Origin: Cryobacterium shii
GTDB taxonomy: Bacteria > Actinomycetota > Actinomycetes > Actinomycetales > Microbacteriaceae
Direction: 5' to 3'
Length of the DNA: 64,000 nucleotides
NCBI RefSeq assembly: GCF_004402595.1
Contig: NZ_SOFY01000011.1
Location: 62,001 to 126,000 of the forward strand
Made by a program: the position numbers and the translations under genes. Numbering within the stretch: position 1 is the stretch's first letter; every line of letters begins with the position of its first letter. Under the pieces are notes generated by a model that saw only the letters and a program-made list of their open reading frames with translations, did no database searches and was not told the origin of the DNA. Below are positions 43,007-51,384 of this stretch, piece after piece.

Positions 43007-44533
43007 GTGACACCCTCCAGCCGGGTCTACCGCGGCCACATCTTCCACGTCGCCGGCTCCCCCACGGTCGCCACCGCCCGCGAGAACCTGGTGTCCCTGC
43101 CGGACGGCGCCCTGGTCACGACCAAGACGGGCCGGATCGCCTGGGTGGGCAGCTTCGCCGACCTGCCCGCGGCCTTCGCGGGCCTGCCGGTGACCGACAA
43201 TCGCGGCGGCTTCATCCTGCCCGGCTTCGTGGACACGCACCTGCACTTTCCGCAGACCTACTCCACGGATGCCTACGGCGGCGGCCAACTGCTGGAGTGG
43301 CTCGACAACTGCGTCTTCCCGGCGGAGGCCCGGCTCGGCGACCCCGCGTTCGGTGAGCGCATCGCCCGGGACTTCACCCGGCGCCGCATCGCCGCGGGCA
43401 CGACCAGCGCCCTCGTCTTCGGCTCGGCCTTCCCCCACGCCCAGGACGCCCTGTTCGCCGAGTCGCAGCGGGCCGGCCTGCGCCTGGTCAGCGGCCGCGG
43501 CATCCAGACCGTGGGCTCGGAGCCCTCCCGGGCCCTGCTCACGGGCGAGACCGAGGCGCTCGACCTGGTCTCGGCCGAGATCGACCGCTGGCACGCCGTG
43601 GACACCGGCGACCCGGCGACCGCACTGCTGCAGGTGGCCGTGGTGCCCCGGTTCAGCCTGTCGGTTACGCCGACGACCCTGGCCGGCCTCGGCGATCTCT
43701 ACGACGGGGTGCGCGGCCGCGGCGTCTACTTCCACAGCCACCTGAACGAGAACAACCGGCCCGGCACCGGCGAGATCGACGCCGTGAAGTCGGTCTACCA
43801 GGTCGACACGTACCTGGACACGTACGACGGCCGGTTCCTGCCGGGGTCCGCCCGGGGCGGGTCGAGCCTGCTGGGGCGGCGCAGCATCCTCGCCCACGCC
43901 GTGCACTGCGAGGACGAAGAGCTCGCCCGGCTGGCCGAGACCGGCACCTCGGTGGCGCACTGCCCGACCTCGCAGCAGTTCCTCGGCTCGGGCACCATGC
44001 CGTGGCTGCGCACCACGTCGTTCGGCGTGAACGTGGCCATCGGCTCGGACATCGGCGCCGGCGACGAGTGGCTGGTGTCGCGGGTGCTCAACGACTGCTT
44101 CAAGGTGCACCTGTCCGAGCCCGGTGACGCGGGCCTGTCGATCGACCCCGCCGCTCTGCTCTTCACGGGCACACTGGCCGGGGCGCGCGCGCTGGACATG
44201 GAGACCCGGTTCGGCAACTTCGACGTGGGCAAGGACGCCGACTTCCTGCTGATCGAGCCGGACCGCTGGGAGCCGCTCGCCAGCGTGCTGGAACGCGGCA
44301 TCCGTGCCGACGACGAGGCGATGGCCACCGAACAGACCCTGTTCGCGCTGCTGCTGGCTCTCCGCCAGCCGGCGATCACCGGCGTCTACGTGCGCGGCCG
44401 CCGGGTGCTCGCCCCGGAATTGGCCCCGCCCCGGGCACCCTCACCGTCCCCGTCCCGTCCCCGTCCCGTCCCCGTCCCGTCCCCGTCCCGTCCCGGCGGC
44501 GACCCAACGAATTCGACGGAGATTCTGCTTTAA
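43007..44533 (+). CDS. guaD: Guanine deaminase
   Basis: 508 residues of the amidohydrolase family. Zinc and substrate motifs are PGFVDTHLHFPQTYSTDAYGGGQLLEWL, YFHSHLNENNRPGTGEI, ILAHAVHCEDEELARLAETGTSVAHCPTSQQFLGSG and VAIGSDIGAGDEW. It converts guanine to xanthine for the adjacent xanthine dehydrogenase. The start is GTG 43007. The natural end is probably near YVRGRRVLAPEL: the last 35 residues or so come from an 11-bp tandem repeat and then from palindromic element copy 5, which supplies the TAA stop. Confidence 0.92.
   Translation: MTPSSRVYRGHIFHVAGSPTVATARENLVSLPDGALVTTKTGRIAWVGSFADLPAAFAGLPVTDNRGGFILPGFVDTHLHFPQTYSTDAYGGGQLLEWLDNCVFPAEARLGDPAFGERIARDFTRRRIAAGTTSALVFGSAFPHAQDALFAESQRAGLRLVSGRGIQTVGSEPSRALLTGETEALDLVSAEIDRWHAVDTGDPATALLQVAVVPRFSLSVTPTTLAGLGDLYDGVRGRGVYFHSHLNENNRPGTGEIDAVKSVYQVDTYLDTYDGRFLPGSARGGSSLLGRRSILAHAVHCEDEELARLAETGTSVAHCPTSQQFLGSGTMPWLRTTSFGVNVAIGSDIGAGDEWLVSRVLNDCFKVHLSEPGDAGLSIDPAALLFTGTLAGARALDMETRFGNFDVGKDADFLLIEPDRWEPLASVLERGIRADDEAMATEQTLFALLLALRQPAITGVYVRGRRVLAPELAPPRAPSPSPSRPRPVPVPSPSRPGGDPTNSTEILL
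44451..44494 (+). repeat. Four 11-bp tandem repeats in the 3' end of guaD
   Basis: The unit CGTCCCGTCCC occurs four times in a row. Because 11 is not a multiple of three, any copy-number change shifts the reading frame of the guaD tail. Confidence 0.9.
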
Positions 44534-44590
44534 AAAGACCCGTAGCATCCGTTTCGGCCCGAAATCGTCAAAATCTCCGTCGAATTCGTT
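44506..44590 (-). repeat. Palindromic intergenic element, copy 5 (85 bp)
   Basis: Both ends carry the CG form (AACGAATTCGACGGAG and its complement), unlike the other copies, which have one CC/GG end. The first 28 bp are translated as the end of guaD, including the stop codon. Inner bases match the other copies in minus orientation. Confidence 0.88.
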
Positions 44591-44684
44591 AGGGGCTCGG
44601 GTACCTGAGGTGCGGAAGCCTGAGGCTCGGGTGTTCGAGGGGCCGGACGTGCCGACCGGGCTCCCCACCGGCCCGCGCCCTACG

Positions 44685-45377
44685 ATGGCAGGCATGCCCC
44701 TCTCCTCCCCCACATCGATCGCCGGCCTCGTGCTGGCGGCCGGCGCCGGCTCGCGGTACGGCCTGCCGAAAGCCCTTGCGGGCGGCGGCGACGGCGTCCC
44801 CTGGCTGGTTCGCACGATCCGCACGCTCGCCGACGCCTGCTGCTCGCCCGTGATCGTCGTGCTCGGCGCCCGAGCCGACGACGCCAGGGCGCTCCTGGTC
44901 GAATTCGCCCTGACCGGGGCAACGGATGTCCCCGGCACCGCCACGAGGACCGGCGCCCCGACCCCGCCGGTCCTCGTGGTGCAGGCCGAAGACTGGGCGG
45001 AAGGACTCTCCGCGTCGCTCCGCGCGGGCCTCCGGGCCGCGACGTCGCTTGCGCCGGAGCCCGAAGCCGTGGCGATCGTGCCGGTCGACGTCCCGGGGCT
45101 CCGCTCGAGCACGGTGGCACGCCTCATCGCGCCGCTGCCCGGCACCAGGGCCGGCAAGACGGGATCGGAGGCATCCGTCGGTCCGGACACGCTCCGGCAG
45201 GCCGGTTTCCTCGGACGACCGGGGCATCCCGTGGTGATCGGGCGCGCGCATTGGCCCGAGCTGATCCGATCAAGTGGCGCCGACACCGGAGCCCGACCCT
45301 ATCTGCAGGCCCACCACGCCCACCTGGTCGAGTGCTCCGACCTCGAGACCGGTCTCGACATTGACCGGAGAGACTGA
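44685..45377 (+). CDS. MobA/MocA-like nucleotidyltransferase
   Basis: About 230 residues starting with the nucleotide-binding motif AGLVLAAGAGSRYGLPKAL, then VVLGARADDA, AIVPVDVPGLRSSTVARLI and GRPGHPVVIGR. This resembles MocA/CoxI-type cytidylyl or guanylyltransferases that finish the molybdenum cofactor for xanthine dehydrogenase-type enzymes, which fits its position after the xanthine dehydrogenase genes. The start is ATG 44685 or 44694. The end runs into a region of ACCGGAGAGACT repeats (45364-45420). Confidence 0.85.
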   Translation: MAGMPLSSPTSIAGLVLAAGAGSRYGLPKALAGGGDGVPWLVRTIRTLADACCSPVIVVLGARADDARALLVEFALTGATDVPGTATRTGAPTPPVLVVQAEDWAEGLSASLRAGLRAATSLAPEPEAVAIVPVDVPGLRSSTVARLIAPLPGTRAGKTGSEASVGPDTLRQAGFLGRPGHPVVIGRAHWPELIRSSGADTGARPYLQAHHAHLVECSDLETGLDIDRRD

Positions 45378-45480
45378 CCGGAAAGACCACCGGAGAGACT
45401 GACCGGAGAGAACACCGGCCGGACCGACCGCTCGTCAGCAGGCTGCTCGCCGCGCCGACCTCGCCCAGCCACGCGCCGCA

Positions 45481-45550
45481 GCTGCGCCGACCTGCGCCGA
45501 CCTGCGCCGACCTGCGCCGACCTGCGCCGACCTGCGCCGACCTGCGCCGA
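45481..45550 (+). repeat. Seven 10-bp tandem repeats
   Basis: The unit CCTGCGCCGA is repeated seven times (first copy with G for C). The period is about one helical turn. It lies 105 bp before the DUF1275 gene and could be a variable-number repeat or an array of protein sites. Confidence 0.92.
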
Positions 45551-45654
45551 TGCGCCCGGCATCCGTGGAATCATGAGACCTAGATTCGGCCCCGGTCCCA
45601 CCCCCGCAGCCAGCCCGCCGCCAGCCCGCAGTCGCGCTCTCCGATAGGACCCCC

Positions 45655-46344
45655 GTGCTTGAGAAACTCCGCCGCCACCCCGCGAATCTGCACCTGGGGC
45701 TGATGCTGGCCCTGACATTTTCCACGGGCGTGGCGGACGCGGTCGGATACCTCGGCCTGGACAAGGTCTTCACCGGCAACATGACCGGCAACGTCGTCAT
45801 CCTCGGGATGGCCATCGCGGGCGCCCCGGGACTTCCCGTGGCCGGGCCCCTGCTGGCCCTGTTCACCTTCATGCTCGGCGCCGCCGTCGGCGGACGGGTG
45901 CTGCGCCCGGTCGCCATCGGCTGGACCACCCACGCCACTGTCCTGTTCGGCGCGCAGGGCCTGATCATGCTGGTCCTGGCAATGGTGCTCTTCGCCGGCG
46001 GCGGCGTGCCGCCGCACCCGTTCGGCCTCCTGATCACTGGTTCTCTGGCCGCCGTGATGGGGCTGCAGGCATCCGTCGCCCGGCATATCGGGGTCAAGGA
46101 TGTCACGACCGTGGTGGTCACGTCCACGATCACCGGGTTCGCGGCGGACTCGCGGCTCGGCGGCGGCAAAGGCCAGCCGTGGTTTCGGCGCCTGGCCGCG
46201 ATCGTGCTGATCCTGCTCGGGGCGGGCGTCGGGGCGCTGCTGCTGACGTTCAACATCGCCTGGGGCGTCGCCCTGTCGGCGCTGATCACCCTCACCGTGA
46301 CCGCCATCGGCCACGCCGCCGGACGGCCGCACCACGCGCCGTGA
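45655..46344 (+). CDS. DUF1275 family membrane protein (YoaK-like)
   Basis: 229 residues with about six membrane helices. LALTFSTGVADAVGYLGLDKVFTGNMTGNVVILGMAI is the DUF1275 signature, and SLAAVMGLQASVARHIGVKDVTTVVVTSTITGFAADS a later conserved block. The family is thought to be membrane transporters, but the substrate is unknown. The start is GTG 45655. A 13-bp repeat (AATCCGGTCGCCG) fills the gap to clpS. Confidence 0.9.
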   Translation: MLEKLRRHPANLHLGLMLALTFSTGVADAVGYLGLDKVFTGNMTGNVVILGMAIAGAPGLPVAGPLLALFTFMLGAAVGGRVLRPVAIGWTTHATVLFGAQGLIMLVLAMVLFAGGGVPPHPFGLLITGSLAAVMGLQASVARHIGVKDVTTVVVTSTITGFAADSRLGGGKGQPWFRRLAAIVLILLGAGVGALLLTFNIAWGVALSALITLTVTAIGHAAGRPHHAP

Positions 46345-46436
46345 CCTCAGCCCCGGAATCCGGTCGCCGAATCCGGTCGCCGCACCGGTCGCCGCACCGG
46401 GTGGAATTGCGCCCCACTCCGTGTGAGGCTTAAGGG

Positions 46437-46721
46437 GTGCCGAAAACAGATGAACGCGTCGATCTGCGAGAAGCCGTCGTCCTCGACCGCCCCTGGATCA
46501 CCATCGTCTGGGACGACCCAGTGAACCTGATGAGCTATGTCTCCTACGTGTTCCGCAGCTACTTCGGCGTCTCCGCCGAGGAAGCCGAACGTCTGATGCT
46601 GCAGGTACACAACAACGGCCGGGCCGTGGTCGCGACCGGCAACCGGGAAGCGATGGAACGCCACGTGGAAGCGATGCACGGCTACGGGCTCTGGGCCACC
46701 CTCGCCAAGGACGAGACCTGA
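46437..46721 (+). CDS. clpS: ATP-dependent Clp protease adaptor ClpS
   Basis: 94 residues with [70 protein letters not shown], the complete ClpS domain including the N-degron pocket (DDPVNLM) and the ClpC-binding face. It delivers N-end-rule substrates to ClpC. The start is GTG 46437. Its stop overlaps the DUF2017 start by one base, the standard actinobacterial pair. Confidence 0.95.
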   Translation: MPKTDERVDLREAVVLDRPWITIVWDDPVNLMSYVSYVFRSYFGVSAEEAERLMLQVHNNGRAVVATGNREAMERHVEAMHGYGLWATLAKDET

Positions 46722-47449
46722 TGGAATTCCTGCCCGCAGGAGGGGAAACCGGTCGGGACCGCTCGAACGGCCGGGCCGGCAAGGACAGCCAGGCCGGCAA
46801 GGGCGGCCATGCCGGTCAGGACGGCCAGGCCGGCAAGGGCGGCCATGCCGGTCAGGACGGCCAGGCCGGTCAGGCCGGTCAGGCCGGTCAGGCCGGCCGT
46901 GCCAGCCCCACCGGCGAGAGCGCCGGCAGCGTGACCGCGCAGTTCGAACCGGCCGAGGTCGGGCTGCTCCGCATGGCCGCACGCCAGCTGATCGAGCTGC
47001 TGGAGGCCGCGGAGTCCCACGCGCTCGGGACATCGGTCGACCCTGCCCTGCGACGGCTGCTGCCGGATGCCTACACCGACGACCCGGAGGCCGCCGCGGA
47101 ATTCCGCCGGTTCACGGCCGGCGACCTGCTCGAACGCAAGGTGCGGAATGCTCGCGTCGTGATCGCCACACTCGGAGAGGAGTTGGCGGACGAGATCGCC
47201 GACGACGCGCCCGAGACGCTCAACGACGACGACTTCGACGAGCCGGCGACGACGATCACCCTCGACCGGGACGACGTGCAGTCCTGGCTCCGCACGCTGA
47301 CCGATCTGCGCCTGACCCTGGCCGAACGCCTGGAGATCTCGCCCGACGGGGTCGTTCACCTCGCCGAGGACGAGGCGCCCTTCCTGCACGGCATCTACGA
47401 GTGGCTCGGCATGGTGCAGGAGTCCCTGGTCTACGCCATCGACGTCTAG
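46721..47449 (+). CDS. DUF2017 protein with a collagen-like Gly-X-Y insert
   Basis: 242 residues. From about residue 70 the protein is an all-helical DUF2017 domain (FEPAEVGLLRMAARQLIELLEAAESH ... DPALRRLLPDAYTDDPEAAAEFRRFTAGDLLERK), which always follows clpS in actinobacteria and has no assigned function. Residues 18-60 are unusual: fourteen triplets, nearly all starting with Gly, rich in Gln, Lys, His and Ala, encoded by a repeat of about 36 bp. This insert is not normal for the family and is probably strain specific. Confidence 0.88.
   Translation: MEFLPAGGETGRDRSNGRAGKDSQAGKGGHAGQDGQAGKGGHAGQDGQAGQAGQAGQAGRASPTGESAGSVTAQFEPAEVGLLRMAARQLIELLEAAESHALGTSVDPALRRLLPDAYTDDPEAAAEFRRFTAGDLLERKVRNARVVIATLGEELADEIADDAPETLNDDDFDEPATTITLDRDDVQSWLRTLTDLRLTLAERLEISPDGVVHLAEDEAPFLHGIYEWLGMVQESLVYAIDV
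46771..46900 (+). repeat. Repeats encoding the Gly-X-Y insert of DUF2017
   Basis: A 36-bp unit containing AAGGGCGGCCATGCCGGTCA occurs twice, followed by four 9-bp CAGGCCGGT units. All periods are multiples of three, so the frame is kept. Confidence 0.88.
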
Positions 47450-47482
47450 CTCCCGTGTGACTCCCGTCTGACTCCCGTGCCG

Positions 47483-47567
47483 AACCAATTCGACGGAGAT
47501 ACTGCTCTAAAAACCCGGATCCGGACTGTTTCAGCCCGATTCCGGCAAAAACTCCGTCGAATTCGTT
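47483..47567 (-). repeat. Palindromic intergenic element, copy 6 (85 bp)
   Basis: The ends are AACCAATTCGACGGAG and CTCCGTCGAATTCGTT. It lies between convergent DUF2017 and glycosyltransferase genes. Short repeats (TCCCGTGTGAC, CAGCCCGGC) flank it on both sides. Confidence 0.88.
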
Positions 47568-47628
47568 AGGGGCGCGGGCGGGAGCACAGCCCGGCCAGCC
47601 CGGCCAGCGCGGCCAGCGCGTTGGCGGC

Positions 47629-48942
47629 TCAGAGCGCGGGCACCGCCCGCAGCGCGGCATACGCGCGCCGCGGCCCGGCCCCGCACGCAAGGGACTCGCC
47701 GAGCCGGTCCAGCCGCAGCCGGGCGTCGCCGTGGAGGGCGAGCAGCGCCGCCGCCGCAACCCGGATCTCCTCGGCCGTCGCCGTGTTGGGCGCCAGGGCG
47801 AGCCCGAAACCGGCCCGCTCGATCGCCGCCCCCCCGGCGAACTGATCCGTTGAGAAGGGCAGCACCAGCAGCGGCACGGCCGAGGTCATGGCCTCGGTGA
47901 CGCTGTTGTTGCCGCCGTGCGTCACCGCCAGGGCGGAGTGCCGCAGCACCGTCACCTGCGGGAGGAAGCCTCGCACCAGCCACGAGTCCGGCACGGGGCC
48001 GAGCTCGGCCGGGTCGGAGGCCCCGGTCGCGAGGGCGACCCGCACGTCGAGGGCGGCCAGCGCCTCGGCCACGCGGGCCAGCACGTCGGCCCGCACCGAC
48101 AGGAAGCTGCCGAAGCTGACGTACACGATCGGCCGGTCGCTCTCCACCGCCAGCCACCGTTCCACCTCGTCGTCCACGGCCTCCGCGCGCACGGCGGAGC
48201 CGAGGAACGCGTGCGGAGGCAACAGGTCCGCCCGCTTCGGGTCGTGCAACTCGGCCGGATAGTTCAGCAGCAGGATGTCGCCGGCCTCCTGGAACGCATC
48301 CGTGCTCGGGATCATCGACGGGTCGAGGGCGAGGAGGGCGTCGTTCCACTGGCGGGTGAACGAGTCGCGCACGTCCTCGCAGGTGTGGTGCAGCGCGTCG
48401 AGCTCGGCGGGCTCGGGCGAGAAGGCGTCCGGCCACTCGGGCGGGTAGCCGTAGACCTCGTCGCCGACGGGCAGGGCAGACGGATGCCCGATCACGACGT
48501 CCGCATGCCGCACCCCCGCACTGAGCAGGGCCAGCCGGGCGCTGAACGCCAGGTGGTCGACGATCACGTGGTCCGGGCGCACCTCGGCGACGATCCGCTG
48601 CACCTCCCTCGCCACCTCCACCGGGTTCCAGAGCAGGTCGCTGCTGCGGGCCTCGGCCTGGAAGCGGAGGGTGTCGACCATGCCGCGGCGGGTGGCGTCG
48701 AAGAACCCGCGCAGGGCGTCGTCCTCGCCCTTGGGCTGTTCTTCGGCGCGGATCGTGCCGGGGTTGGAGCCGCGGCCCAGCTGCAAGTTCACCCGTTCGA
48801 AGCCGAAGGCCGTCACGATGTCGGCCGTGGCGGGGCCGCTGGCCACCACCACGCGTTCGCCCGCCTCCAACCAGGCTGTGCCGAGCGTGGCGAGCGGAAA
48901 CAGGTGGGACGCGTAGTCCGGGCTGATGATGAGCAGCGTCAT
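47629..48942 (-). CDS. UDP-glycosyltransferase / MGT-type glycosyltransferase
   Basis: 437 residues of the GT-B fold. The N-terminal acceptor domain begins LLIISPDYASHLFPLATLGTAWLEAGERVVVASG. The C-terminal donor site is VTHGGNNSVTEAMTSAVPLLVLPFSTDQFAGGAAIERAGFG, the signature of family GT1 enzymes that glycosylate macrolides, lipids or carotenoids. The acceptor is unknown. The start overlaps the 3' end of the HEAT-glycosyltransferase gene by 4 bp, so the two enzymes probably act together. Confidence 0.9.
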   Translation of the reverse strand: MTLLIISPDYASHLFPLATLGTAWLEAGERVVVASGPATADIVTAFGFERVNLQLGRGSNPGTIRAEEQPKGEDDALRGFFDATRRGMVDTLRFQAEARSSDLLWNPVEVAREVQRIVAEVRPDHVIVDHLAFSARLALLSAGVRHADVVIGHPSALPVGDEVYGYPPEWPDAFSPEPAELDALHHTCEDVRDSFTRQWNDALLALDPSMIPSTDAFQEAGDILLLNYPAELHDPKRADLLPPHAFLGSAVRAEAVDDEVERWLAVESDRPIVYVSFGSFLSVRADVLARVAEALAALDVRVALATGASDPAELGPVPDSWLVRGFLPQVTVLRHSALAVTHGGNNSVTEAMTSAVPLLVLPFSTDQFAGGAAIERAGFGLALAPNTATAEEIRVAAAALLALHGDARLRLDRLGESLACGAGPRRAYAALRAVPAL

Positions 48943-51149
48943 GAGGCGCTCAGCGCCCAGTCAGTCGGCTCGTCCGCGTCGGACGCATCGGAGACGTCCC
49001 GGTAGACGCGGGACAGGGTCGCGGCCATGGCCTGGATGGTGAACGAGCCGGCCACCATCGCCCCGGCGCGATCCGCGTACTCCGGCCCGAACGGCCCGGA
49101 GGCCAGCACCAGCGCCGCGGTGATCCCGGCGGAGAGGGCCGCCCGGTTGCCGGTGTCGACGAGGTACCCCGTCACTCCCTCCTCGACGTAGGTGGCCGGT
49201 CCGCCGGAGTTCGGGGCCACGACAGTGAGCCCGGACGCCATCGCCTCGAGCAGGGCGATGCCGAACTCCTCCTTCATGCTCGCGCAGACGTACACGCCGC
49301 CGGGCGCAGCCAGGCCCGGACGGCCGTAGCGCGCGGCGGCCAGCCAGCGGGCGACCGTGTCGTTGGTGCGGTGCCCGGCCAGCAGCAGCCCGTGCCCGGC
49401 CGCGTCCGCCAGCGGCACGACGGCGGCCATCGAGTCCAGCTGCCCCTGCTCGTCGAACGAGGGCGCGTTCAGGTCGCCGCCGAGCACGAGCAGGTTGCAG
49501 CTCGCTCGGAGGCCCGCGTCGGCAGCCCAGGCCTCCACCAGCGTCGCCATGCCCTTCACCCGGTGCAGCCGGCCGACGGTGACGGCGAGGGGCAGGCCCT
49601 GTCGGCTGGTCGGCAGGGTGGCCAGCAGGGCGTCGAGCTCGGCCACCGCCGGGGCGCCGTCCGATACGGATGCCGCGCCCGCCACATCCGCGGCCGCCAC
49701 AGCAGCGCCCGCAGCACCCGCAGCATCCGCCAGGGACCGCTCGATCACCGCGAGGTCGATGCCCTCCGCGATCACGGAGTGACGCTCGGGATGCTGCGAG
49801 ATGTCGATGCCCACGAGGTCGCGCATGTCGCGCTGCAGGTCGGGCCGGGGGAAGAGCACGGTGTGCGCGGCATCCGCGGCCAGCCTCTGCACGAGCCGCG
49901 CCCGGAACCAGAAGTGCTCCGTCTCGTCGACCGTGCCAAAGTTGGCCCGGGTCAGCACCCCGGACGTGTCCAGGGAATGGATGACGCTGTGCGGGTCCGG
50001 CGCGACCGTGAACACGATCGGGATGTCGAGTTCCCGGGCGACGGTGGACGCCGCCAGGGTGCCGATGTCCGCCATCCGCAGGTGGATCGCGTCGACGGAA
50101 CCCGCCGCACGCAGAATGCGACGGATGCCCCGCTGCGTCTCGATCCGCCGGGGCCAGGCGTCCACGGATGCCACCGGGTCACCCAGGAACGGAACGGTCG
50201 CGAACGCGTGGCCGGCGAGGGTCGAGCCGACCTCGGACAGGCAGGAGAGCCCGGCGGCGTGGTCACCCCGCGAGAGGGTGAGCACGCGTTCGACGGGCGA
50301 CCCGGCCGGCCCGGCGACCAGGGCGTCGCCGAGGCGCACCAGCAGGGTCGCGATGCCGCCGTTATCACCGGACCCGACCTGGCTGAGCTCCCGGTCGATG
50401 TCGGCGTGCAGGAAGAGCTGTGCCACCGTGAGGCCCTGACTCCAGGGCGGGCGGGGATAGGTGGGCACGGTCAGGTCGACCAGGGCGAGCCTGGCGACAT
50501 CCGCGAGCTCGTCGGACCCCTGGGACAGCTCGCTGACGATCCGGATGCTGGCCTCGTTCGGCCCGAGGTCGCCGAGGGCGGCGATCGCGGTCGCACGCAC
50601 GGGCACCGATTCGGCGCGGTCCACGGCGACGCGGCGCAGCAGGCGCTCGGCGATGCGGCCGGCCGTGAGTCCCATCGTCTCGACCAGCCGGGCCCGGGCG
50701 GCGGGCTCGTGCACTCCGATCAGGGCGCCCTCCAGGGCGAGAGCCACATGCTCGGGAACCGACGAGCTCCACTGTTCCAGGGTGCGCTGCGCGATCATGC
50801 CGGAGAATCCGCCGGAAACGACCATGGTCAGGAGCCCGGCGAGCGCGTCGAAGCGGGGCAGGCGGGCACCGAACGCCCAGGCCGCGTGTTCCCGGATGAA
50901 GGGCGAGTCGTGCAGGAGCAGGGACACCAGGACTTCGTCGGCGGATTCGTCGAACACCTGGCCGAGCGAGTGGATGGCGGCGATGGCGGTGAGCTGGTCT
51001 CCGGCATCGAGGGCGGCCTGGGCGAGCAGGCGCACCGCGCGCACGCCGCCGTCCCGGCTCGCGGCGATGGTCAGGTTGTCCGCGCAGCGGATGCCGTCGA
51101 GGATCGACCTGCTCTGCCGCATCGTGTCCAACGTCGTATGAGTCCCCAC
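48939..51149 (-). CDS. Helical-repeat (HEAT-like) protein fused to a GT4 glycosyltransferase
   Basis: 736 residues. Residues 1-235 are repeated helical pairs (VRAVRLLAQAALDAGDQLTAIAAIHSLGQVFDESADEVLVSLLLHDSPFIREHAAWAFGARLP; RATAIAALGDLGPNEASIRIVSELSQG) of the HEAT or PBS-lyase type. From about 255 comes a GT-B glycosyltransferase with VTVGRLHRVKGMATLVEAW and a C-terminal ASMKEEFGIALLEAMASGLTVVAPNSGGPATYVEEGVTGYLVD, the GT4 nucleotide-sugar site. The helical part may bind a partner or acceptor. An Ala-rich linker separates GT-B halves. The product is unknown. Confidence 0.85.
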   Translation of the reverse strand: MGTHTTLDTMRQSRSILDGIRCADNLTIAASRDGGVRAVRLLAQAALDAGDQLTAIAAIHSLGQVFDESADEVLVSLLLHDSPFIREHAAWAFGARLPRFDALAGLLTMVVSGGFSGMIAQRTLEQWSSSVPEHVALALEGALIGVHEPAARARLVETMGLTAGRIAERLLRRVAVDRAESVPVRATAIAALGDLGPNEASIRIVSELSQGSDELADVARLALVDLTVPTYPRPPWSQGLTVAQLFLHADIDRELSQVGSGDNGGIATLLVRLGDALVAGPAGSPVERVLTLSRGDHAAGLSCLSEVGSTLAGHAFATVPFLGDPVASVDAWPRRIETQRGIRRILRAAGSVDAIHLRMADIGTLAASTVARELDIPIVFTVAPDPHSVIHSLDTSGVLTRANFGTVDETEHFWFRARLVQRLAADAAHTVLFPRPDLQRDMRDLVGIDISQHPERHSVIAEGIDLAVIERSLADAAGAAGAAVAAADVAGAASVSDGAPAVAELDALLATLPTSRQGLPLAVTVGRLHRVKGMATLVEAWAADAGLRASCNLLVLGGDLNAPSFDEQGQLDSMAAVVPLADAAGHGLLLAGHRTNDTVARWLAAARYGRPGLAAPGGVYVCASMKEEFGIALLEAMASGLTVVAPNSGGPATYVEEGVTGYLVDTGNRAALSAGITAALVLASGPFGPEYADRAGAMVAGSFTIQAMAATLSRVYRDVSDASDADEPTDWALSAS

Positions 51150-51384
51150 GGTTGCCTCTCTGTTGGGCTGTCGAGTCTGTTGGGCTGTCGAGCTGTCGGC
51201 TGTCGAGCTCCCCTGGGCTGTCTTCCCAGGCCTGGCCGGGCACCTACGTGTCTAACCGGATGCAGACCAGCATCATTCCACGAACCCATCAAACGCCATA
51301 TCCCTGACCAGTTGCTGCTGATCCGGCTGGGAATCACCCGGGACCCTTGCCGGCAGCGCGAGCCGGAGGGAGCAGGATGGAGGA
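51150..51384. promoter_or_regulatory. Divergent promoter region with TGTTGGGCTGTCGAG repeats
   Basis: It lies between the glycosyltransferase operon and the FdhF-like gene. Near 51161-51208 the unit TGTTGGGCTGTCGAG occurs twice, followed by related shorter copies. No gene is visible. Confidence 0.45.

Noticed and set aside
39945-43013. Very long open frame antisense to xanthine dehydrogenase (about 1000 codons)
   Set aside because: It is rich in Gly, Arg, His and Val with no family similarity, and its pattern is the complement of a strong high-GC coding frame. Similar antisense frames occur over flhA and the FdhF-like gene.
36070-47567. TTTTTAGAGC inside palindromic elements resembles a Cas9 crRNA repeat start
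   Set aside because: The elements are 3-25 kb apart with unrelated flanks and there are no cas genes. It is a chance match in a conserved loop.
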